A DNA stretch of 64,000 bases from Microcaldota archaeon (GCA_016212525.1 JACRGD010000010.1:434001-498000); one strand, 5' to 3'; positions 1 through 9,540 are shown, numbered from the stretch's first letter. Program-made: numbers and translations. Notes: generated from the sequence alone by a model not told the origin.

Positions 1-642
1 AAAGTTGCATTTATTGCTGCTGAAAATAAAGTTGAAACAACCCAGAATATGAATGATTTTTTGCCCCTTTCAAGTGCACTAAGACAGTATGCAACTACAT
101 TAAACCGGATGGCTGATGACCTGCGACTTCTTGTAAGTGGACCAAAAGGAGGCATTGCAGAAGTTATTTTACCGGAAATCGAACCGGGTTCATCCATCAT
201 GCCAGGTAAGATAAACCCATCCGTCCCCGAAGCAGTAAACATGGTTTGTTGGAGAGTCATGGCAAACGACCTAACCGTTTCGCTGGCAGTTTCATCGGGA
301 CAACTCGAACTCAATTTCGGAACTCCAATTATCGGATTTTCGCTTCTTGAGAGCATTAGTTTACTTACCAACACCACCAGAGTATTCGAGGGTGAGTGCA
401 TAGCAGGTTTAGAAGTTGATGAGAAGAGGGCAAAAACCAATTTCGACAATTCGCTCTGCTACGCAACGGCATTCAATCCATATTTGGGATATTCACTAGT
501 TTCGAAGCTGGTGCGATCCGCACTCAAAGAAGGAGTTAGCCTGAAGGAACTGATAGTAAAGGACGGTCATCTTAGCAAATCAGAAGTAGAGAACATAATT
601 GAAAGTTCAATTGGCCCATCAGCAAACGATCGTAAAAAGTAA
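1..642 (+). CDS. Fumarase/aspartate ammonia-lyase superfamily, C-terminal part (truncated by window start)
   Basis: Frame is open from base 1 into the listed ORF (KVAFIAAENKVETTQNMNDF...). Carries the superfamily signature GSSIMPGKINPSVPEAVNMV. Confidence 0.9.
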   Translation, partial: KVAFIAAENKVETTQNMNDFLPLSSALRQYATTLNRMADDLRLLVSGPKGGIAEVILPEIEPGSSIMPGKINPSVPEAVNMVCWRVMANDLTVSLAVSSGQLELNFGTPIIGFSLLESISLLTNTTRVFEGECIAGLEVDEKRAKTNFDNSLCYATAFNPYLGYSLVSKLVRSALKEGVSLKELIVKDGHLSKSEVENIIESSIGPSANDRKK

Positions 643-666
643 AAGATTAAAGGCAGGTTAAAGAGA

Positions 667-1308
667 TCAAACACTGCGCAAAAAACCCAAAGGCCGAATA
701 CGAGTTGGCTCAATTGTATCCATACCTAACGCCACTTCATGATCCAGATTAGGCAGCAGACCTACAAATCGGGTCATCTGGAGCGAGTTAACGGTAAGAT
801 TTAGTGCCAATGCATTTTGATCGCTATAAGCTGAAAGCAAGACGCTGCTTTTCCAGTAATACTCGGCCAGCTTAGCAAGAACATCCCGCAACCTGCCTTC
901 ATAGATTTGGGCATCTCCCAAAAATTCCAAGGCCTCTTGAGGGCTAAGCGCGTCGACTTTTTCACGATAGGCGGGTCTGACTCGATTTAGGACTCTCTCG
1001 ACCATGCCCCATGAGAGATCCACATAGGCAGTATGCAGAACAGGTACCTTTTTTGGATCAACTATCACTTCGAGAATAACTGAATCCCCAAAGATCGGAG
1101 GTTTTCTATCAGGCCATGCAAAAATCCCGGCTCTGCGCCAGGGCACTGCAAGATTTGTAGCAACTTTATCAAAGGCAACATCCACCATGGCCAATTCCCG
1201 TGGCCTGTTTGTTGCCAGAGGCATAAGTCCTTCATTCAAAATCCCACCGACTTTATCACGCCGAGTAGCATGATAAACCCTCGCCGTATGTTCGATTGTT
1301 TTTTTCAT
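667..1308 (-). CDS. Uncharacterized protein, possibly ADP-ribosyltransferase/RNA 2'-phosphotransferase-like fold
   Basis: Listed ORF trimmed to MKKTIEHTARVYHATRRDKVGGILNEGLMP. The VYHATxxxKxxxILxEGL start and ILEVIVDPKKV resemble ART-like proteins. The upstream ORF extension overlaps the divergent regulator and is unlikely to be coding. Confidence 0.5.
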   Translation of the reverse strand: MKKTIEHTARVYHATRRDKVGGILNEGLMPLATNRPRELAMVDVAFDKVATNLAVPWRRAGIFAWPDRKPPIFGDSVILEVIVDPKKVPVLHTAYVDLSWGMVERVLNRVRPAYREKVDALSPQEALEFLGDAQIYEGRLRDVLAKLAEYYWKSSVLLSAYSDQNALALNLTVNSLQMTRFVGLLPNLDHEVALGMDTIEPTRIRPLGFLRSV

Positions 1309-1426
1309 AATTCCACCCCTCGAAATGCACCAAACATTAGGCATATAAAAATTTAATTCCGAAAAAGCCGAATAAATAAACTGAAAAATACGCATATTTA
1401 AAAGAAAATGGAATGAATATTCCATT

Positions 1427-1882
1427 ATGGGAACAAAAATGGAAAATAATCCTGACAATAAAGATCTGATCTTAATTGAAGAACTCAAAAAAGACGCCAG
1501 ATTGTCTGAGCAAAAACTCGCAAGAAAAACCGGAATACCCATGACAACAGTACACAATCGCCTACGAAAACTACGCGAACATGGTGTAATAAAAGGGCAT
1601 ACAATAAGACTCGACCATGCAAAACTTGGTAGATCCATGGTAGCATACGTGCTGGTAAAGGCAATGCCAGGAGTCGATCAAAAAAAGTTATTAGATACGA
1701 TCTCAAAGATCCCGCACATATGCGAAACTGCCATGATAACAGGTGATTTTGACATATTATTTAAAGCACGGGTAGCTTCCATGAAAGAACTCAATGAAAT
1801 AGTTGTTAAGGGTCTTAGGATGGAGAAAAACATCGGAGACACAAGAACCATGATAAGTTATGAAACCATAGAGACTCAATGA
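1427..1882 (+). CDS. Lrp/AsnC family transcriptional regulator
   Basis: N-terminal HTH (DARLSEQKLARKTGIPMTTVHNRLRKLREHGVIKG) plus RAM-like C-terminal domain (AYVLVKAMPG...ITGDFDILFKARV). Confidence 0.9.
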   Translation: MGTKMENNPDNKDLILIEELKKDARLSEQKLARKTGIPMTTVHNRLRKLREHGVIKGHTIRLDHAKLGRSMVAYVLVKAMPGVDQKKLLDTISKIPHICETAMITGDFDILFKARVASMKELNEIVVKGLRMEKNIGDTRTMISYETIETQ

Positions 1883-1885
1883 GAA

Positions 1886-2341
1886 TTAGTGCTCCGCCCT
1901 ATTTTTTAGCGAATTCTTATAGACAACATAAGTCCCGGAGATTTTGTCATGGAGCGCCTGTTTTTTAGGATCGAAAACGATCAGCAGATTTCCAAGGCTA
2001 AAGGTAAGTCTATCAACAATTACCTCGGCAACTATGCCGCGCCAAAGCGCACTCTTAATCGATAATGGATATTGATATTTTGCATTTACAACTACCAGTC
2101 CAAGGGCACTCTTTCCAGGGGTGGCACCTTCTTTTGCAAGAAAATAGGGAGTATATACTACTACAAAAAGGACAAAAATTATCTCAAATATAAGTACAAC
2201 TAGCTCAGTGGTTAATATAGGTGAAATAATTAATGCACCAATCAATCCCACGCCTAAAATAACAACTGCGTCCAATAATCGGGCTCCCAGTCTTATCCAA
2301 AATCCCGCATATCGAACTTCTGTATTTGCCATGCTTTCCAT
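1886..2341 (-). CDS. RDD family membrane protein
   Basis: YAGFWIRLGARLLDAVVILGV... plus KEGATPGKSALGLVVVN, typical RDD-domain layout. Confidence 0.8.
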   Translation of the reverse strand: MESMANTEVRYAGFWIRLGARLLDAVVILGVGLIGALIISPILTTELVVLIFEIIFVLFVVVYTPYFLAKEGATPGKSALGLVVVNAKYQYPLSIKSALWRGIVAEVIVDRLTFSLGNLLIVFDPKKQALHDKISGTYVVYKNSLKNRAEH

Positions 2342-2391
2342 TATAGCATAATCTCACTAAAAGTTAATAATCTTGAATTCCAAAACAAATC

Positions 2392-2925
2392 ATGCCCATT
2401 TACACAAAATTCGGAGATGCCGGAAAGACAAGACTGCTGGGAACCGCAGTTGTCGATAAGGACGATCCAAAAGTCCAGGCATATGGGAGTGTTGATGAAC
2501 TCAATGCATTATTGGGGATCGTAATCGCATCTAATTCCGAAATTCCAAAGATTAACGAGAATCTGACAAAAATCCAAAACGATCTTTTTGTTATCGGTGC
2601 TCAGCTAGCAGCAAAGGACGTCAAAACAAAATCAATCGAACCAAAGCAGATCGAAGGATTAGAGCACGAAATCGACAAAATGGAGGCGGAATTGCCAAGA
2701 CTAACTAATTTCATCCTTCCAGGTGGCCATATCGTCGCAGCATCGCTCCACCATGCAAGAACAGTTTGTAGAAGAACTGAGAGATGCATAGTAACACTTG
2801 CAAAATCAGAGAAGGTAAACGAAGATACAATGAAGTACATGAATCGGCTTAGCGACTTCCTTTTTGTCCTTGCCAGATTCGTAAATTATAAGAAAAAGCA
2901 CGAGGAAAAAATTTGGCGTGGTTAG
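2392..2925 (+). CDS. PduO-type ATP:cob(I)alamin adenosyltransferase
   Basis: MPIYTKFGDAGKTRLLG...KVQAYGSVDELNALLG ... FILPGGHIVAASLHHARTVCRRTER motifs. Confidence 0.92.
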   Translation: MPIYTKFGDAGKTRLLGTAVVDKDDPKVQAYGSVDELNALLGIVIASNSEIPKINENLTKIQNDLFVIGAQLAAKDVKTKSIEPKQIEGLEHEIDKMEAELPRLTNFILPGGHIVAASLHHARTVCRRTERCIVTLAKSEKVNEDTMKYMNRLSDFLFVLARFVNYKKKHEEKIWRG

Positions 2926-3574
2926 CGTGGGAGAAGGCCTAAGGAACGAACTAATTCAGAAGATAGAAAGGCTCAAAGCATACACAACCATCAGCAAGCA
3001 AATTCAAATCAAAATAGAAACGTTTAGTCAAATTAGACACAAGAAAGACCCAGAAGAGCTATTTCTTGAACTTTGTTTCTGTATATTAACTGCTAATTAC
3101 ACATCAGAAGGAGGCATTAGAGTACATGGCGAGATTGGAAATGATTTTCTTACTCTTGAAGAAACACAACTGGCAAAGCGACTAACGGAAGTTCGCTATC
3201 GATTTCCCAATCTTCGAGCGAAATACATAGTAAAGGCAAGAGAGGAACGGACACGGGTTGTAGAGGCAATCGGTCAGAAATGGACGCAAATCGAGCTAAG
3301 AAATTTTCTCGCACAGGAAATTTATGGACTTGGACTTAAGGAAGCCAGCCATTACCTAAGGAACATCGGCTTTTTTGAAGTAGCAATACTGGATTTTCAC
3401 ATAATAGATATACTCGAGAGACACGGAATAATTAAAAAACCTAAGACACTAACTAAAAGTAAGTATCTTTCCATAGAGAAGAAATTAGATCAAATTTCCA
3501 AAATGACCAAATTGACTCAGGGGGAGCTGGATTTCTATCTTTGGTACATGGAAACTGGAAAGATACTCAAATAG
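2918..3574 (+). CDS. N-glycosylase/DNA lyase (archaeal Ogg2-like 8-oxoguanine glycosylase)
   Basis: HhH-glycosylase layout: EELFLELCFCILTANYTSEGGIR ... IYGLGLKEASHYLRNIGFFEVAILDFHIIDIL. Confidence 0.85.
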   Translation: MVSVGEGLRNELIQKIERLKAYTTISKQIQIKIETFSQIRHKKDPEELFLELCFCILTANYTSEGGIRVHGEIGNDFLTLEETQLAKRLTEVRYRFPNLRAKYIVKAREERTRVVEAIGQKWTQIELRNFLAQEIYGLGLKEASHYLRNIGFFEVAILDFHIIDILERHGIIKKPKTLTKSKYLSIEKKLDQISKMTKLTQGELDFYLWYMETGKILK

Positions 3575-3615
3575 ATAACTCAATAAATAATAAAATACTT
3601 AGAAGTGAATTTATC

Positions 3616-4923
3616 ATGGAAATCGAACGGACAAAAGAAACGAAGACAGAGAATGAAGAGATCATAGATGACGCACAAAGACAGCACGCGGCAAAAAATG
3701 ATCTTTTACCCATCTTCTTAGTCGTATTCATAGACTTATTGGGAGTTGGAATTGCGCTTCCGGTTCTTGGACCTCTTTTGTTGGGAAATAGCCCACTTCT
3801 CTCTGCAACAACATCAGTTGCAGATCGGGCAATAATTCTTGGAATATTGATCGCATCATATCCATTAATGCAATTTTTCGGGGCACCGATACTAGGCACA
3901 CTTTCAGACCAGCACGGGAGAAAAAAACTTCTGATCGTTTCATTAGTAGGAACTTTTATAGGATATCTTTTGTTCGGGCTAGGAATCACACTGGGTAATA
4001 TTTACCTTCTGTTTCTTGGCAGACTTATCGATGGATTTACAGGAGGAAACATCTCGATTGCGATGTCAGCAATCGCAGACATAAGCGATAAGAAATCCAA
4101 AGCAAAGAACTTCGGATTAATCGGAATGGCATTTGGTCTTGGCTTCATTATCGGACCATATATCGGAGGCAAACTATCCGACCCGAGCGTTCTAAACTGG
4201 TTTAATTTTGCAACTCCATTCTGGTTCGCCGCGGCGTTGTGTCTCCTAAACATAGTAATGCTTTACTTTAGATTTGAAGAGACACTTAAAACCCGCAAGG
4301 ACGCAAAAGTAGATTTGTGGATGGGCGTTCGAAATATCCAAAAAGCCATGGCAATGGAGGAACTTCGAGTTATATTCATAGTTGTATTTCTCTTTAACTT
4401 GGGATTTAGCCTTTTCACCCAGTTTTTCCAAGTATATCTGATAGAGCGATTCTCATTTACCCAATCGAACATTGGAGACATCTGGGCATTTACCGGATTG
4501 TGTATCGCAGTCACCCAAGGACTCGTAGTCCGTAAACTCTCGGATAAATATGCACCAAATTCGGTTTTGAAGGTTTCGATTCTTCTGCTATCGATCGCAC
4601 TTCTTTCGCTCGCATTGCCGGATAAGGCGATCTTCTTTTTCGTCATAACTCCATTTATCGCCCTTGCAAACGGACTTAGTCAGCCAAACACAACTGCAAT
4701 CATATCTAATCTGACTCCAAAAGAATCTCAGGGCGAAATGCTCGGGGTCAATCAGTCAGTTCTGGCTTTGGCCTATACACTACCTGGATTCATAGGCGGC
4801 ATAATAGCATCGTATTCAGCAGTAGGACCAGTAATTGCAGCGGGACTCATAGTTCTTGTAGCATGGCTGGTCTTCATGTGGGAATTTGGAAGAGATAAGA
4901 AGAAGATCGAAACGATTGCTTAG
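3616..4923 (+). CDS. MFS transporter
   Basis: About 12 hydrophobic segments and the MFS signature GTLSDQHGRKKLL. Start trimmed to MEIERTKETK. Confidence 0.9.
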   Translation: MEIERTKETKTENEEIIDDAQRQHAAKNDLLPIFLVVFIDLLGVGIALPVLGPLLLGNSPLLSATTSVADRAIILGILIASYPLMQFFGAPILGTLSDQHGRKKLLIVSLVGTFIGYLLFGLGITLGNIYLLFLGRLIDGFTGGNISIAMSAIADISDKKSKAKNFGLIGMAFGLGFIIGPYIGGKLSDPSVLNWFNFATPFWFAAALCLLNIVMLYFRFEETLKTRKDAKVDLWMGVRNIQKAMAMEELRVIFIVVFLFNLGFSLFTQFFQVYLIERFSFTQSNIGDIWAFTGLCIAVTQGLVVRKLSDKYAPNSVLKVSILLLSIALLSLALPDKAIFFFVITPFIALANGLSQPNTTAIISNLTPKESQGEMLGVNQSVLALAYTLPGFIGGIIASYSAVGPVIAAGLIVLVAWLVFMWEFGRDKKKIETIA

Positions 4924-4948
4924 CTAAAGATTAGAAATTAAAGAATAG

Positions 4949-5155
4949 TTAGAATGCTCGTCCTTGCATGGTTGCAAAAGCGAAACCGCCGGCCATTACA
5001 AGACCACCTGCAACCAGAAGAGCACCGCTAGTAGCGCCTGGAAGAGGATTACCAAAGGTTGTTCCTGCTGGAATCATCGACATTCCGATCATTCCCAGGC
5101 CTGCAGCCATTCCACCATAGCCAATATAATGCAAATCCAATCCTTTTTCTGCCAT
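4949..5155 (-). CDS. Small glycine/methionine-rich membrane protein
   Basis: 68-aa ORF MAEKGLDLHYIGYGGMAAGLGMIGMSMIPAG...AGGLVMAGGFAFATMQGRAF; two hydrophobic stretches. Confidence 0.55.
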   Translation of the reverse strand: MAEKGLDLHYIGYGGMAAGLGMIGMSMIPAGTTFGNPLPGATSGALLVAGGLVMAGGFAFATMQGRAF

Positions 5156-5279
5156 GTAATTATTGTGCCGATCAAAGAATATAAACCCTTCTACCACGAA
5201 TTATCATCAGTTATAATGATCTAAACTGAAGGCTTTTGTGTCGAGAAAAAATCGATCAGGTATTTAAACTTCATTCGAG

Positions 5280-6488
5280 TTGCCATTCTTAGGTGATAAA
5301 TTGCAATTTAGTTCACAGAATATCAAGAAAAACATATTTTTAGGAATAATATTACTGCTTCTGATTTTACCTCTGACAATAAACGCCCAGAGCAGCGATA
5401 GTAATACAGTAGTCACAGATCAGCCAGCAGGCACATTAGAGTCTGCAGGCCACAGAGCAGGAGATTTCCTTTGGAGTCTAGTAGGCGCGCTAGTCGGATT
5501 TCTGCTTTTCTTTATAGGAGCACCATTTCTGCTCTTCAAATCAGAATTTCAAAATAAGGCGAAATTGTTTTCCAAGGCCAAACCGGCAGATTCGGCAACA
5601 GCGGCAAACGGATATGTTTCACTCTTTGGAAAACCCCAATTAATTGGCACTAACAAGTGCTCGATACTCGATACGCCTTCGCTCTATTATAGCTACAATA
5701 AAGAAAAATTGACAGTAACACAGAAAGTAGTCTGCGGAAGCGACGCAGAGAGAGAAAATGTAGTCAAAATATCGCCAGCTCCAGATAGATGTACTACGGA
5801 GATAGTAACCCGGGATGGACGGGATTATAAGGAAACACGATGCGAGAAATGCTGGAATGCAAATGTCTCAGAATGGGTCTCGGTTGAGCGCAAGGACGGA
5901 CTTGGAACATTTAAAATCGGCGCCAACACAGTCACCCCAAACACTCAAACAGAGTATATGGGAGATATTTTAGAGAAAAAAAGTACATCCAATAAAGCAG
6001 GAGTGGACTATCGCGAAACAGTCTCTTACATAGAAGCCAGCACGCCACAGATTCTGGCAGTGGGAGAAGCAAAGGCAGGAAGTATGGCCAGCGGAAAACC
6101 CTTTGTAGTTTCGACAAAGGATTTCGAAGCTACAAGGCAACTGATAGTTCAGGCCGAAAAGACAATGAGCCTAATCTTAAAGGTACTGGGCTTTTTGGCA
6201 TTTTTGATCGGTATGTATCTCATACTCGCACCCATTCCAGCTCTAATCAACGTCGCAGGAGCCATACCATTTATAGGCCAACTCTTTAGCGGACTCGCCT
6301 CGATAACTGGAATCATGATCTTTATTGTCTCGTTAGTGGTTGCAATAATCATGACATTGATCCTGACAATAATATTCAAGATCCTCCGAGCCATAACAGA
6401 CAATATAGTAGCAGTCATTGCCATAACGATCGTTGTTGGGCTTGCACTTATGTACGTACTGGGCATGGTAGGACCAAAACCAGCATAA
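5280..6488 (+). CDS. TMEM43/GIDE-like membrane protein
   Basis: One N-terminal TM, a large soluble domain, then a C-terminal TM bundle KVLGFLAFLIGMYLILAPIPALINVAGAIPFIGQLFSGLA, resembling the TMEM43 family. The listed start is TTG; true start uncertain. Confidence 0.6.
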   Translation: MPFLGDKLQFSSQNIKKNIFLGIILLLLILPLTINAQSSDSNTVVTDQPAGTLESAGHRAGDFLWSLVGALVGFLLFFIGAPFLLFKSEFQNKAKLFSKAKPADSATAANGYVSLFGKPQLIGTNKCSILDTPSLYYSYNKEKLTVTQKVVCGSDAERENVVKISPAPDRCTTEIVTRDGRDYKETRCEKCWNANVSEWVSVERKDGLGTFKIGANTVTPNTQTEYMGDILEKKSTSNKAGVDYRETVSYIEASTPQILAVGEAKAGSMASGKPFVVSTKDFEATRQLIVQAEKTMSLILKVLGFLAFLIGMYLILAPIPALINVAGAIPFIGQLFSGLASITGIMIFIVSLVVAIIMTLILTIIFKILRAITDNIVAVIAITIVVGLALMYVLGMVGPKPA

Positions 6489-6592
6489 TTTTTTTTATTT
6501 TTTAGCAGTTGGAACAAGATATCCAAAATGATAGTAGGCTCATTAAAAGGAGCAGCGGGTAAATTAGAAAGGAATAAAATTGAGGTGTAAAC

Positions 6593-6946
6593 ATGGGTTC
6601 GAATTGTTGTGATACGGGAAAGTCCAGCTGCTGCGGTGAGAGTTCGTGTGGCGCAAACGAAGAATGCGGTTGTGAATGTCATGGCTGTGAATGCTGTGGC
6701 GAAATGAGCAAAGACAAAATGATGTTCATTATGATGATGGATCTGGCAGATGAGGCCTACATGAAACTAGCCAAACAGAAGATGATGGCAGTTTGGGATA
6801 AGAAATTAGGCGGAGATATGCAAAAGTCTGCAGAGTTCTTTGTAGAACAGAGCATGGCCAAATGGATGAACGAAGAAGAGTGGATGAAAAACAAAGATGC
6901 AGTCATGGAAAAGTTCACAAAAATGATGGCTGAAAAGAAGAAGTAA
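6593..6946 (+). CDS. Small protein with cysteine-rich N-terminus and Met/Lys-rich helical C-terminus
   Basis: 11 Cys in the first ~38 residues (NCCDTGKSSCCGESSCGANEECGCECHGCECC), followed by a Met-rich helix-forming region. Confidence 0.7.
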   Translation: MGSNCCDTGKSSCCGESSCGANEECGCECHGCECCGEMSKDKMMFIMMMDLADEAYMKLAKQKMMAVWDKKLGGDMQKSAEFFVEQSMAKWMNEEEWMKNKDAVMEKFTKMMAEKKK

Positions 6947-6968
6947 TTTCTCCATTTTCTTTTTTTAT

Positions 6969-7607
6969 TTAGATTCTGTTTTTAGATTTGTTATTCGATT
7001 CTGCGATATAAATTAATACGATATTTAGAATAAATGCAGTTAGAGCCATCATAGGGATTGTCATATAACCAAATGGCGCAAACAACTTAAGAGCGCATTT
7101 TGAGGGGCCATCTAGAACCGAGCAGACGGAAGCTAAATCGAAGAACTGTACCCCATAATGATAGACTGAAATGATACCTCCGATTAGTGAGAGAGGTAGA
7201 ACATAAACGAATACATCAGATCTTTTGTAATAGAGAGCAACGCCTCCAATAATCAAAAGGGGATACATGAAAATTCGCTGGAACCAACAGAGTTCGCAGG
7301 GCTCCCAACCAAGAACAAACTGGAATGAGAGACTACCTAACGTCGCACACATCGAAACGATCAGGGCAAGTGCAAGACCCTCACTTTTTAATTGCATAAA
7401 GAACTCGGAAAGAAAGGGATGCTCGATCTTAAGTAAAACAATTAGAAGAAGAGAAGCTAGAAAGAGTTGGCTAATTAAAACAAAATACGAGAGTGCCTCT
7501 GGTATCGATTCAGTTATTGAGAATCCGTTTTTTACAAAAGTAGCGGCGAGTATTAGAAAGATACCGATGAGAGTAAGTCTTACCAGGCTCTGCATAGGAT
7601 TAGACAT
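6969..7607 (-). CDS. DsbB family disulfide bond formation protein
   Basis: FVLGWEPCELCWFQRIFMYP (CxxC loop) and the second Cys pair SVCSVLDGPSKCALK in a 4-TM core. Confidence 0.9.
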   Translation of the reverse strand: MSNPMQSLVRLTLIGIFLILAATFVKNGFSITESIPEALSYFVLISQLFLASLLLIVLLKIEHPFLSEFFMQLKSEGLALALIVSMCATLGSLSFQFVLGWEPCELCWFQRIFMYPLLIIGGVALYYKRSDVFVYVLPLSLIGGIISVYHYGVQFFDLASVCSVLDGPSKCALKLFAPFGYMTIPMMALTAFILNIVLIYIAESNNKSKNRI

Positions 7608-7684
7608 TGAGCGAAAAAGAATAATAATGCATCCTCGATACGCACAAGAGACTTGTTTTTTAATTTAAAGCAAGAAAACAAATA

Positions 7685-8104
7685 ATGAAACAGATAAAAA
7701 CAAAGACAATACGTCAAAGTGTAACCTTCAAGGCAACTCCCACCGAGATTTATGAAATGCTTATGGATTCAAAAAAACATTCTAAATTCACGGGAGCCAA
7801 AGCAAAAATCAGCTCAAAAGAGGGCGGATCTTTTAGTGCTTATGAAGGAGGATTAGTAGGTAAAAACCTAGAACTCAAGGTTGGCAAAAAAATAGTGCAA
7901 GTCTGGCAGTGCGTAGAACCAGAATGGCCAAAAACGCATTTTTCAAAACTGACAATTTCACTGACAAAAAGCAAAACGGGAACAAAACTTAGTATGATAC
8001 ATGCCGGAGTTCCATCTTCAATTGCCAAAGACATAAGCGATGGATGGAAAACGTATTACTGGGAACCGATGAAAGTGTATTTAGAAGAGAACACTGAGAA
8101 GTAA
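7685..8104 (+). CDS. SRPBCC/AHSA1-like domain protein
   Basis: TIRQSVTFKATPTEIYEMLMDSKKHSKFTGAKAKISSKEGGSFSAYEG...WPKTHFSKLTISL. Confidence 0.85.
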   Translation: MKQIKTKTIRQSVTFKATPTEIYEMLMDSKKHSKFTGAKAKISSKEGGSFSAYEGGLVGKNLELKVGKKIVQVWQCVEPEWPKTHFSKLTISLTKSKTGTKLSMIHAGVPSSIAKDISDGWKTYYWEPMKVYLEENTEK

Positions 8105-8174
8105 TCAGAACGAGCATGGATCGAATTAACATAAAAAACCATATTTTTAAACTATTCGACCCAATAATCCACTG

Positions 8175-9182
8175 ATGATCGGCGAAAGAACAGCAACTGA
8201 GCTAGCTCAAGCATACTTAGAAAAGCATACCGTCCAGATAAGTAGATTTGGCCTTGCCAACTTGATTGAAAATGGCGGCTATGAACTAATGGTCATGCCC
8301 GATGGCGGATTTTTCCTTGCATTTAATCGAGAAGGAGTTTACTTTGATTGTCGCACGATTTCCCAGACTCTTTTTGACGACATAGCACAGACTAATCCAG
8401 AACTAAGACCATCATTGCGGATTAAGGACGATCGAACGGGAATTCATAATTGGGTTGAAATAATCGATCCTTTATCGGGAAGAAGAATACAGATCGATCC
8501 CACTCCGTGGCAGGCTACGATAACTCCGAATCATTTAGGAGGAAAGGAAGATTCACCAGACATCATAGTTTGCGGAGTATCAATGGACATTGGAGTGGCT
8601 CCTCCTCACCTAGTAACACCATCGAATGTCGGCCATCTAACGACATATCTCGAAGGCAATGCACCCATAGTGGGCAGACCGGACATGCGGGGCGCTAATC
8701 AGGATTTTTTATTTATTTTTAATTTGAGACACGAGCGAGGGTGGGGCGACTTAATCGAAAAACACCAAAACGCAGGAATTTTAGTAACTGATTCGGCAGA
8801 ACTTCAGCGGAGAATCGGTTCGAAGAGAGATCTCGACTTGGAGCCTCTTTTTGCGACTGGTTTGATTCATTTTGGACTAGTCCGAACGACACCGAAAGTT
8901 CAATTTGTAAAGCTTAATATCCAGAAACTACTCTACGCACCGGGAATGGTACTTCCAAACCCTGAAGCCGGACTCCACTTGAGAGAGTCGGTACTTCGAT
9001 TTGTACCACTCATTAAACGACTAAAGCCCAGATTGCCATTATTGGGAGCACCGACAGGTACAGAGATAGATGTTAGAAACCCAGACTTAGCAGCCATGAA
9101 AGCGGCGTATAATGAATATGTAGGTAAGTTGGCAAGAAATAGGAAGGACCCGGGAGCTGCGGTTCCTAGAGTAGTGAGATAA
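8175..9182 (+). CDS. Uncharacterized protein
   Basis: 335-aa ORF. HNWVEIIDPLSGRRIQIDPTPW is faintly transglutaminase-like, but no clear catalytic Cys was recognised. Confidence 0.55.
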   Translation: MIGERTATELAQAYLEKHTVQISRFGLANLIENGGYELMVMPDGGFFLAFNREGVYFDCRTISQTLFDDIAQTNPELRPSLRIKDDRTGIHNWVEIIDPLSGRRIQIDPTPWQATITPNHLGGKEDSPDIIVCGVSMDIGVAPPHLVTPSNVGHLTTYLEGNAPIVGRPDMRGANQDFLFIFNLRHERGWGDLIEKHQNAGILVTDSAELQRRIGSKRDLDLEPLFATGLIHFGLVRTTPKVQFVKLNIQKLLYAPGMVLPNPEAGLHLRESVLRFVPLIKRLKPRLPLLGAPTGTEIDVRNPDLAAMKAAYNEYVGKLARNRKDPGAAVPRVVR

Positions 9183-9310
9183 AACAAAAAAGAAACCATA
9201 AGGATTTTGATCAACCACGTTACTTTGAGCTAACGAATAGGCGTATTTTTGGGGTGAAGCCCTTTTTTCCACCGAGTGAGCTTTAGCTCACGAAGGTAAA
9301 AGAGCTCAAT

Positions 9311-9382
9311 GGGCCCGCGCGGGATCGAACCGCGAGTCTCTGCTGTGTAAGAGCAGCGTCTTAACCATTCGACTACGAGCCC
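9311..9382 (-). tRNA. tRNA-Val (anticodon TAC)
   Basis: Minus strand GGGCTCG TA GTCG..AGAC G CTGCT CTTACAC AGCAG AGACT CGCGG TTCGATC CCGCG CGGGCCC: full cloverleaf, 7-bp acceptor stem, anticodon UAC. Confidence 0.93.
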
Positions 9383-9391
9383 AGGATTGAG

Positions 9392-9540
9392 TTGAGCGAA
9401 AGCGAAGCTCAAGCCTGAAGAACGACCTCGAAAAGAGGTCGTGAATATGAGCAAGGACGACAGTCCTTGCGAACCCGTTCATGAAATTAAATGCTTCACG
9501 AGCAACCTCCAAAGAGGTTACAAAATACACCCATTCAGGC
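9392..9540 (-). ncRNA. Candidate structured region: 7-bp closing stem enclosing four hairpins, plus one adjacent hairpin, between glnA and tRNA-Val
   Basis: GCCTGAA (9413-9419) pairs with TTCAGGC (9534-9540). Between them lie ACGACCTC/GAGGTCGT (9422-9442), GCAAGGAC/GTCCTTGC (9451-9470), CATGAA/TTCACG (9480-9500, one G-U on the minus strand) and AACCTC/GAGGTT (9504-9519). TTGAGC/GCTCAA at 9392-9412 lies next to the tRNA. Confidence 0.45.

Noticed and set aside
1485-1706. Minus-strand ORF inside the Lrp/AsnC gene
   Set aside because: Fully antisense to a well-supported regulator gene.
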